Assembly (NCBI RefSeq): GCF_037975245.1
Contig: NC_092583.1
Coordinates: forward strand, 1,993,264 to 2,057,263
Source of the DNA: Apostichopus japonicus
Lineage: Eukaryota; Echinodermata; Holothuroidea; Aspidochirotida; Stichopodidae
Length of the DNA: 64,000 bases
Direction of reading: 5' to 3'
Position numbers and translations under genes: made by a program. Positions 45,142 to 57,100 of the stretch are shown here, piece by piece (positions within the stretch are counted from its first letter, which is position 1; the number at the start of each line of letters is the position of its first letter). The notes under the pieces were generated by a model, which was not told where the DNA came from, searched no databases, and saw only the letters and a list, made by a program, of their open reading frames with translations.

Positions 45142-48100
45142 GTCAGTTGTGATTTAAGGCTGCACGGCTTTCCACTATAAGCCTAACAAACAACAGTAAC
45201 AATCTCGATGGTCTAAATGAAGTAAATGAAAAATTAAATTGGCAACACAAACTGTCAATTGCAACCTAGTTACTTTTATTTTTAATGGTGAATCGCATTT
45301 TTACCAATTTTTACCTGTCCCTTCACTGTTGTATTATTGTGTATAGAACACTTTTGAAAAGTAATTTGTCGACTGTTTTCACAGGAATTCTTAATCTTGA
45401 TTTATCTTGGTACAGTACTTGGTGTCGTGCAACTCATACATGATATGTTGAATTCTTAATCTTGATTCATCTTGGTACTTGGTGTCGTGCAACTCATACA
45501 TGATATGTCTTTTTCCTTCCAAGCGCCATTTCACATTCCAAATTTGAGTTAAACTGTTGAATTGAAAGCCACCCGACATGACAGTTGTAATCCAGTTGTT
45601 GCCCCCCCCCTGTTTGTGGTCGCTTAAGCATCGTAAAAATTACTACTATGATTATTATTATTTCATCTGTCGTCTGATATTTGTGATAAATTTACGTTTT
45701 GAATTTTAGTGGTTGTTGAGGAGCATCCCCTCTCTGCATGAGTTGTATCTGTTTGTCGTGTCTGTTTTCTTGCATTCCTGAAAATAGACTAGTATTGTTC
45801 CTTCACTCTGCATTATTTGATTATTTTTGTATTTCAATATTTCTTTCAGCTTCTGATAAGGAAAACAAAGATATCATCTTAAAGTCACCATGTAGCCCAA
45901 TCAAGATCATGAAATCTTCTCCACTGAAGTCACCTTTAAAAGGATTGAAAAACTTGACTATAACCGGTAAGGATATTTCTATCAGTATATGACGGTGAAA
46001 TGACCCTTTCTCTTGACCTCTTGTGACGTAATTAAAGAACACGCTTCTGTCATTCAATCACCATATGGGTGCTGAAGAGGTGAAATACATGATACAAGGA
46101 CAACTCTCAGACAAAGCTTTGACTCTCCTTCAAGGGAAATGGTCGTCAACTCTCAAGGTTTTACCCAGACTGGCATGTTCATGTAATGCCTTACAGTGGT
46201 GTCCGGCAAATCTCACTTGCAAATATCTTAAGACTGCTGTTACAAAATAGAGTTATATGGAGTTGGTGGATATTTTTCAGGCCCAAATTTCCAGATGTTT
46301 CGGTGGATATCGTCAGGTTTAACATGTCAGGTTGGGTGGTGGGGTTTGTGGGATCTGTGGCTGATGACATTGTCTTGGCACTACCATCAACGTGTGGAAT
46401 GGTCATTGAAAGACTTGTTGTAATTTTAATTCGATCCATTGTAATATTCACAGAATAATATCTGAAGGAGAGAAATATAGGACTTTTGTACACAAATCAA
46501 TGTACCATCTGCCTTCTCCTAGCCTTTGTTATCTGTGACATGTCAAAAGTTATAAACAATGTCATTTGTGACGATAGTACAAGTAAGTTTTAAAAATGTG
46601 TCATCAAAGAAGCAAGTTGTGCTAACAGTCAACAGGATTTTTTCGTCTCCCTTAAAACTTGTGTGTAAAAGTAAGTTGGCCTGACGTTTCGATCCTAGCA
46701 GGATCTTCTTCAGAGGCTAATTGACAAGTAACAGTAACAGAAGTGACAAAAACACGCACAGAATACAGACAGGTTAATGAGCACGGTGAACACAATGAGA
46801 TAGATGAAAGGGGATTATAAGTAGACAAGGGATGGAGAGAAGAAAGCAACAGGGGAAGAAGAGAGGTAGGAGATAAACAGTGGGGGGGGGCAAAGTGAGG
46901 ATTAAAGGAACAGGGTAGGGAATAAACTGGACAGGGACAAAGACAGAAAGGTGTGGAGAAAAAAACTCATCATTGCCTCCAACCTTACCGTTACGACCGA
47001 CAATGGTGATCTTTGTTTCCACTTCACACCTCTTGGCTCTGTTCCCCAGAATTTTGACAAATGTGGTGTAACTGTCTTTAATTTCTTGGAATAATTTGGA
47101 TATTTTTTTATAGTTTTTGCAGTAGCATACTATTTTGCACCTTTTCACCACTCGTAAGAGAGTCGACTTTGAAGGCAATACAGTTGAAAATGATTCATTT
47201 CAACGTTTTTGACATTTTCAATTATCGCAATCTTCCCCTCTACAGATAGTCCAAATCAGTCTCGTTTTTTGACACCGAAGAAGGCTCCCAAAAGTCCAAG
47301 GAAACTCAGTTCTCCATCGTCTCTTAAGAAATGCTGGAACGATGACAAAGCTGAAGGTTGGTTAAGGCATCCATACTTTCTGTCTGCCATTCAAAGAAGA
47401 GCTTCATTTATTAAACTATTTATGTGCAAGAGTGGAGAGGTGTATCTGATTTACTTTTGATTATGACTAACCAGCTGTCCTTATGGCAAACTCCCATCAC
47501 CAAAAAAAAAACCCATAAGAATGATCCCTGACTCACTTGTATCATGTATTACATGCCAACCTTGTCAAGCAATAATTTACTCTCGTGCATCCTCCAAACT
47601 TTAAAGGGATACCCTGCCAATATTTGTCTTAAAAGTACGATTCGTTAAAAGTATTGATTTTTGTGAGCATCAGTGCCCAAATTTGTTATACTTCCGAACT
47701 GCCTACAGGTCAAAACTACACCCAAGCCAAGAGGGCCCTTCACAACCTTGTCAAGCAATAATTTACTCTTGTGCATCCTCCAAACTTTAAAAGGATCCAC
47801 TGAGAATATGTCTTAAAAGTACGATTCGTTAAAAGTATTGATTTTTCTGAGCGACATCGCCCAAACTTTGTTATATTTCCGAACACTTCTACAGGTCAAA
47901 ACTACACCGAAGCCAAGAGGGCGCTCCACACGTCGCTTCCGGACCGACTGCTGTGTCGAGATGAAGAGGTTGAGAGCATCCAAGGTTTCCTCCACAGTCA
48001 CATCGTGAAGAAGAAACCGGGCAGTCTGTACATCTCCGGAGCTCCAGGGACCGGAAAGACGGCTTGCTTGAAGTACATCTTGGAAGAGGACGAGGTGAGA

Positions 48101-51100
48101 GACAGGATTGGATCTCTACTAGCAATTATCATTTCCAAAAATATGGCACTAAAAATATGATTAATATGAATATTATTGAAGACCTATGGTTACAGAAGCT
48201 TTGAATACTCTGGAACAAGTTACCAGATCACATTCGAACTTGCTCTAAACTTTCTACATTCAAAAGTCTACTTAAGACCCATCTTTTCACTTGTTCTTTT
48301 GTAAATTAATCTGCTTTCTTTTTAAAGCGCCTTGAACCGTGACTTTTGTGTACTGATTTGGCGCTATATAAGTCTATCATTATGATTATATTATATGAAT
48401 ATGAAAAAAAATTGATGTTATTACCCAAAGCCCTCATAACCAACAGTACTTTACTGATTTATGGAACATACAGTATATATAAACATGAATAAAGATACAT
48501 TGTATGAGAGAACATAAGAATTATAGTAAGCAGCTATTTTATTGTTCGGTATTGTACAAGAGCAAGTGTACAAATGATGTAGAAAGTAACTAAGCAATGT
48601 AAGAACAAAGAACAGGTTCATGTATGACTCGAGATGAATCGTTTTCTAGGAACTGTAGAACAGAACCACAGACTTGGCAGAAATCAAACAAAGGTCAAAG
48701 TCATTCTATTCTTACCACTCTCTTCTTTGAACAGGGGCCAATGGCCATGCTCCCCCCCCCCCCCTCCATCACCATCAGAAACTCAGACACAACACTTTAA
48801 AAAAAATACAAAGTGATAGAATATCCTATTAAGGGGTTTCCCATCACTAACCTCTAAATTACCATTCACTACATTAAAATTTACAGTAAAAATCACTTCA
48901 GACTTAAAAGCAAAAAGAAAATAACTCAACCCTGTTCTTAACTGGAAATATTTTCCAGTAATTTCAAACCTTTCTTGAGAAGTCCATGTATATATAAATC
49001 TCTTTGACAGGATTTGAAAGGTGTTAAAACGGTATTCGTAAACTGTATGTCTGTCAGACGGAGCCAGGGAATTTACATCAAGATTTTGAGGGAGATCGAC
49101 GGGAAGAAGGACGACAGAATCAATATGAAAGATGCCCAGAGACAATTGCAGAAGAAATTGTCTTCCCCGGGACCGGTCATGTAAGTAGGAAAGATGTCAA
49201 CACAAGCATCCACAGATTACGTTTCAAAATGATCTTTAAAGGCATTGAAGACTCGCCCCAAACCGCGTGCGGCCATCTGAAAAAGTTAACTTTCCGTTGC
49301 TTGCAAAGGACGTTTTGTTCGTGTCGCTACAAAATGCAGACAGTACAGTAATGAAACGTGATACCTTGTTATCTTCAGCTGGACCTGAGATGTCCATCGC
49401 TGTATTGTTTGTACACTGTGCTGTGGGTATTGACCGCAGCTGTATGTACTGACTGTACACTAGTGTTTAATTACCGATGGTAGCAATTAAGCTGTGTGTG
49501 TGTATTTTCTGGGATCGATGGTGGTGTCTTAATCTGTCTTTGCGAGACTCTGAGAAATTTGTAGGATGAAATCAAAACGAAGACCTCTAAGATGAATACC
49601 AAAGATCCGCCTTGATCTTCTTCAGTAATCGTTTTGAGAAGTCACCGTCTTTAATAGATTCACCAAGAATTTCGGCAATATTGATTCAGTCATTATTTAC
49701 TTCTCTAATTACTAATAGCTGTATGCCTGTTAACCACACGCAGTAGGTGGTTTGGAAGCCGGCTGAAGGGTTGTCATTATGTGTGAAGATTAAATGGCTT
49801 TGGTCATAATGTCACATTTTTTCCGGTCCCAAAATTACAGGTTCCTTGTTAATAATCTGGCAGACACGTCATCACCTCTGAAGTGCAACTTTATTTTAGT
49901 GGTATTAGTAGTCTTGAAGTTAACTTACTGTTGTTTTTGTTTTTGTTTACAGATTGTTGGTACTGGACGAGATTGACCATTTGGACAGTAAAGGTCAGGA
50001 GGTGCTTTACACGATGTTCGAGTGGCCATCGTTACCGAAATCAAGATTAGTTCTACTAGGTGAGTTAAGAACACAGATATCAAAGTCTGAGCAAAACACA
50101 TGTAGGGGGGGGGGGGTGGGAGAGTGGTTGATTATTGCTAAACTTCTGTTTAAATAAGGACTGCTTCATACATAAAAACCAAGGCTTGATTCCCACCAGC
50201 TGCAGCCAAAACCATTTACAGTAATGTCCTTATAAATCATTGTTACCGGCGGCAACACTGCAGTGCCCTATTAGCGAAGCTTTTGTAGGTGCTTTCATTA
50301 CCTCAAGCTGGAAATTTTCCAATGACATTTGGTCTATTATGATCTAGAACTTGAAGTGTTTTTACAAACAAACTCACAAGTAATTCCTGTTTTCTATCTT
50401 TGCTGTTCATTTTTGCACTTCAGCAAAACTGTTGTGGTGCCTTTTGAGCAGGCTTTAGGCTTTTTAGCCATTTGCATTTAAGAGCTCAATTGAAAGGAAT
50501 TTTGTTTATTCCCATGCATGTTAAAAGGTCATTGGAATATAAGAAGCTACTGAATTAATTCACTGTGTGGTTTTGTATTAAATGTATAGATCTTACCATA
50601 TGCACGCTTGCTGGACATAGAGTACTCACTTATTAGGTATTCAACATTAAATCACCATGGTAACAACCCGTTTTTCCCCCTTTTCTCTAGGTATTGCTAA
50701 TGCATTAGATCTCACAGACAGAATTCTGCCCAGACTGCAAGCTCGGCCTAAGTGCGCACCCAAACTGTTACACTTCCAGCCGTATACAAAGAACCAGATA
50801 GTTTCCATTCTACAGGACAGACTAGAGGTAAGACATGATTGTCTGTTGCAGACTATAATTGAGACTTGTTTAAGTATATTGCAGACTTAAGGTATGCCCT
50901 ATAAGTCAGTGTTAACCAGTGGTACCATACTTCCAGCCATATACAAAGAACCAGATAGTTTCCATTCTACAGGACAGATTAGAGGTAAGACATAATAGTT
51001 TGTTGCAGACTATAATTGAGACTTGTTTAAGTATATTGCAGACTTAAGGTATGCCTTATTTAGTCAGTGTTAACCAGTGGTACCATACTGCAAGCCATAT

Positions 51101-54100
51101 AGGAAGAACCAGGTAGTTTCCATTCTACAGGACAGACTAGAGGTAAGACATAATAGTTTGTTGCAGACTATAATTGAGACTTGTTTAAGTATATTGCAGA
51201 CTTAAGGTATGCCTTATTTAGTCAGTGTTAACCAGTGGTACCATACTGCAAGCCATATAGGAAGAACCAGGTAGTTTCCATTCTACAGGACAGACTAGAG
51301 GTAAGACATGATTGTCTGTTGCAGACTATAATTGAGACTTGTTTAAGTATATTGCAGACTTAAGGTATGCCCTATTTAGTCAGTGTTAACCAGTGGTACC
51401 ATACTGCAAGCCATATAGAAAGAACCAGGTAGTTTCCATCTTACAGGACATGCTTGAGGTAAGAACTGATGGTTTGTGCAGCCTACAAATTGTGACTTGT
51501 TTTAGTTTAGGATATTACAGACTTTAAAGTATACATGTCTAAATTACCAATGTTCACCAGTATTAGTATTACCATACACTGACAGAAGCAGTAAGCATAT
51601 TTAACCCTATTTACGCTTATTTAAACCGATTAAACCCTATTTAAACCCAATTTGAGTCTAAATTGGCTCAATTAGGGTAATCCATGAGATACGAGGGTTG
51701 AACAATGACCCAGGATGAAATATAAAGTTGACGTTAGGTCAGTGGTTAACGCCGGTGCCTTTCATAATCATGGACGTGAAAATATGAATCTAAGAGACTG
51801 ACTTTGGTCAGCTTGCGACTTTGATAAGCCAATGATGGCTTCTTCGCGAGTTCCTGCTTGCAGGAGGTTCTAAAATACAATACATACATTTAGGTTTCCT
51901 ATATTTTGCATGTTTTTGTATCTTTCAGGCTACTGAGGGCAGCAGTCAAGTTCTTGACCCTGTTGCATTGCAGCTCTGTGCGAGGAAAGTTGCGGCAGTC
52001 TCTGGGGATATACGCAAAGCATTGGATGTTTGTAGGTATGGAGAAAAAAATATGTTTTACAACATGTTGTTGTCACACCTTTACATCACTATTTTAAAAA
52101 CAGTGTTACCCTAAAATAGCTCATGTTTTCCAGATGATAATGGAGTTGTACAAATATGGTTTGATTTTAATATGTTTTGATGCTTTTACTAACTAGATAC
52201 CTCATTTCAGTCATGATATTTACAATTGATAAATAAAAAGATTGATAAGTTATTGATAAATTAAACAGTGTTAATGTGCCATTTTGGAGAGTGGAATGGT
52301 TTCCAATCCATGCATACCCAAATTGTTGTCAAGACCATGTTTGATTTTCGTAATCAATTCAGTCTAATCCATGCTAATCATGATAATCCATGATATATCA
52401 ACACTAAGATAAAGTTTAATGTTACATTATATGTTACATTTAAGAGTCATTATGCATTCAAACTGGATCTAAGCACTGCACACAAAGTCTGCGCTGACCG
52501 ACTGAATTTAACCACAGAGACCTAGGTCGTGACCTAGTTGACCTCCGAACACTGACCCGCTTTCTATTAATGAGCAATTATAAGCTTACTAAATTAAATT
52601 CACTTTCAATGACTCATTGGATAGATAGAACAATTGTCTCCTATATCCATTTAACGTAATCATTCAATGGTATGATTTTTTACATATTTACCTTTTTTTA
52701 TGTATTACTATGTCTGTTTTTTTTTACTATACACTTATATCCCATGTATAACTATGTAACTTTTTTACTATACACATATATCTCGTGTATTACTATGTAA
52801 CTTTTCTTTACTATACACATATATCCCATTTATTACTACGTAACAATTTTTACTATACACATATATCCCATATCAATAAATGGCTATATTAAGTATAGAC
52901 CACTCTACAGAATGGTCTATATAACCATATCAAGCCAAAGATATGGCTCTAGAAAGAATAGGTCACATTCAAACTTATCTACTTGTGATTGGTTGCATTC
53001 CATAACGCTCATCATAAACCACATAAATACATGTTCAGTTTTCCCATCTGAAGCCAAAGTGACTTCAAATGCAGGCATGAGCTTTTTCCACGAACTCGCG
53101 GAATATCCGTGATTTCCTATACCGCAATTTTGGCAAAGTTCCGTAATTTTTTTACCCCAGGCTCACCCATGAAAATGGCAAAAGCTTGTTCATTGTTATC
53201 CTAATTACCACCTCCACTCTGCCTGATATTTCCAAATTATCCATGTTATAACACTGGAATTGAGATAGTTAGATATTTAGGTTTTGTTCAGACAGACTGC
53301 ATTCTTGTCAACGATGTAAACAAAGATCAGAAACTCCTTAACGTATGGCTCTATCCATCGCCCAGCCTCCCTTCCTTTGTAGCCTAAGTCTGTAGGAATA
53401 ATCGCCACCTTTACTTTTTAGAGAATCTTTGCAATGTTTCTTTTTATTATCTTCCAGGAGAGCGGTTGAAGTCACTGAATCAGATCAGCGAACTTTGTCG
53501 GTCCTGTCTCCAACAGGTGAGTGAGACAAAATATCTTTTCTTGAAATTATAAAATAAATTAATAATTATGAATAAATAATGGCCTAAGCTATGTGGTTAT
53601 TCCTGGATTTGTAGTCTACTCTAGATGAATATTAGCTCAAGATTGTTTCGTTCTAGAAGCCTCTGTCCTCATGTAGCCTTACGATGCGTCAGATGTTCAG
53701 AGAATTTTTAAAAAACAAAGGCTTTTGTCTTCTGATATCTGCACTAATTTCTGAGCCACTGATTGGTGGAACACCAGAATAAATATATGATATCTATGCA
53801 CAACGTTGTCAGTATCGTTGTCAGTTGTCAGTATCGTATCAGTTATGTCAGTATCATTATGTCAGTATCGTTACGTCACTATTGTTGTCAGTATCGTCAG
53901 CAACGTTGTCAGCATACAGTTGTCAGTTTGAATGGTGGATCACAAGAATACAATGATGATATCTATGCACAATTTTTTCAATATCACCAAACGACAGCTT
54001 AGCTGTAGTGATATTGTCACAGGAAAGGGACTTGCTAAAAAATAGGAAGTTGTTGTGGAACAGAAAAATTGTAAGAATTAAAAAAAAAGGAATTTGTAAC

Positions 54101-57100
54101 AGACTATAAAGTTTTGCTATCTTGGAGCACTGTTCAATGAAAGTAATACGTTTTGGCAGTAACGTGACAGAAACATGACAACCACAGTAAAGCACTGAGA
54201 GTAAAATGGCTCCATAATGGAACATTGCACTAATGTGCTTCAGTTAAATTTATTAAACATACCAGCCATTCGGGGGCTGGAACACTGCAGTTTTTTTTTT
54301 ATCTCTCACTTAAAAATACTTTGGTAGTACATTTCAAAGTAATCTCAGGGAAAAAATTGAGTGCTAAAATTTTGTTCAGCATTCTTGAAAGGTTCAGAAT
54401 TTTGTCTCGTAAAATAATCTGGTTCCTCGCGTACAAAACAGCTATAAATGATAAAAAAAATACGTAAGCAAAAGGTGGAGGAAAATATGAATGTTTAGGT
54501 GTTTGAAAGTCTTCATAACTCGCCCCTCACTTCTACCCCCCTCTCCACTTAAAGATTTGACAGCTGTTGCATCTAGCCTTTTAAAGACATAATCCTGGAC
54601 TTAAATATTTTAAAACTGTTGGATAATGCTTTTCTGTATCATCCTGTTGTAAAATCCCAGTATATTTTTTCATCTGTTTTTAGCTCCGAGGCAACCTGGA
54701 TCACCAAAGAAGTCACCGAAGAAGAAATCGCAGAAAGTCAACCTACAGACAATTTCTAGTGTACTAGGAGAGGTGTATGGGTCCAATATAGTCTCTTCGA
54801 ACAACCAATCACAGACATTTCCACTTCAGCAGAAGCTGGTGATCTGTACTCTACTACTGACAGTGAAAGAAGGCAAACGACGAGAAGTTACACTAGGAAA
54901 GGTGAAACATAGTCTTGTAATTTATTGTATACAGGGATGCCAGAATTCCGGCTTTTCCAGATTTGAAATTAAGTTCCGGCTCCACACACGATCTTTCCTT
55001 CCCAGTTGAAACAGACATTAGTGTTTTCTGCGAATTTCTAACTATTATCCTAACACACTGTAGCATGCGCAAATTGGAGCCCATACCGCAATAGTTTTCA
55101 CTGGATTTTCATAAAGTTCCTAACATTAGCTTAGATAGTCTTTGGTCCCCACAACTTTCAGGCCCTAGGGGCAAACCCTGCTGGCATCCCTGTGTATATC
55201 TAGTAGCCTTGTATGATGTTACAGTGAAGCATTAAAATTAAAATTCACAAGACGTCACATTATGTTTCGACATGGGCAAAAAGCGCCTTCAGTTTTTCTT
55301 TTTCTTTTAGGAAGGTGGGTGGGGGGGTAGGCGAAAGGAGGATTAAAAATGGATGCAATTGTGCCATTTCCTACACCTCCCTCAACCAACCAATCAGCCC
55401 ACTCCCCCTCCCCATTCCTCATCCCATAGTTCTTAGGTGGAACATTGCGTTGCTAAAACAAGCTAGAAAAATTCAAATGATGAGCTGGCTGTATTTAGCA
55501 GCAGCATAGTGATGGAGAGTATTTGAACTATATGTAAGAAATTTCCAGCTTTCTGTCGATCTGTCAATCAACTGCAAATTCTTATGTATTGCTAATGAAC
55601 TCTTTCCTTAAGTTATTTGCTCAGATGGTACAAATGAAGCCAACACAGGCACATAATTGACAAGTTAGCAGTCATCTGCCTGTGATAACAATACCACTTA
55701 CGTACACAGTTATGTAAACTGCAAACCACTCACTGGCATACACGGACTGCCTTGAAATAAAGTAAAGATAGCATAAAAATTTTGAGTCGAACAGTCGGTT
55801 TATTTACGAGAGAAAATCCAATTTCAAAGAAAAGAAGCCACTGGAATCAACTGGATCAATCAGTCTCCTGCTCTTCAGGGACTTAATCAATATTTTCAGG
55901 CACTTTTTGTAGCCTTGAAGAAAAATTCAAGCAAATGTTAAGGGCGATACACCTGTTGTTCTACGTTAGTCTATGTGACATTTGTCGAGCGTTTGATGAG
56001 ATCATGAGAGGGAGTCTAAGAGGGCCTCTTGACATAGTTTCCTCTGCGGGAGGAGATGTTTGTGAAAGCCGATTAAAGTGCTGTGAGTTCTCAGTGGTGC
56101 TCATTACACGGCTGAGAATATGAGGCATTTAAGGCATTTACCAAGGAGTTAAGGCATTTATCAAACAGCTTTTGGCTGGATAATAGCAATGGTTGGCCAG
56201 GACAGGTTCTTTGCCGTTTTTAATCAATGTTTTACATATTTAATGAATATATAATTCCCCTTATATTTGGTCACTCAATGTTTATGGTACTGTGTTTTGT
56301 GTCAGTGCACCCTCAACCAAAGTTATGATCAGTCTACTTCAGATACTAAACCTTGCTTGGAAAAATAAAGTGGCAATTTAAGGATGTTAACATTAATAAT
56401 TTCAAGGAAGCAATAAACCTTGCACAAGATCGTGATACGTGGCGGAGGTTAATCACTGAGCATGTCGGATAGACAAGACTCAACTTACCACTACTACTAC
56501 TACTACTTCAGATACTCCAGTTAAAGGGCAAGCGTTGAATGGTCGTCCGTGACGACCAAATTTTCGTTCCGACGACCAAAATACAGCTTTGGAGGTCGTC
56601 AGACAGAGGACTGGTTGTTTACATCTAATTCAGATCGCATCGTAAACTAAATAACCCCAAATAAGGTAAAACGATAAAATTGGTATCACCTTCCCATCCC
56701 ATACTGGAATCAGAAAAGGAAATGGTGGCATTCTCATAATCCACCCGAAGCGGAGTTTCACCGATCCAAAACCCAACACTTCTCTCCTGTAGTGTGCAAA
56801 TTAGTCATCATTGTTGATGTTTGTTGTTTTTTTGCTCCCATTTTTCGAACAACCAAATTTCCTGTTCGGACAACCAAAAGGCGAGACCTGGTTGTCCACG
56901 GTACAACCAGAAAAAACAATCCTACGGTTTATTAATGGCGTGCAGGACTTGAATAGCCAAGGACACTGGTTTGAAGCCCATTCTGACCAATAGCTTGTCT
57001 GCGATCCTCAAAATATTCAATGACATTTACTGATTAATGTCACAAAAAGGAGTGAAATAGATTAATGATGTGTTTTAACCACTGTGGTAATTTTTTCTAT

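Noticed and set aside
54928-55198. Full 8-bp hAT target duplication
   Set aside because: Only TGTATA (6 bp) matches on both sides, so the duplication is not claimed as perfect.
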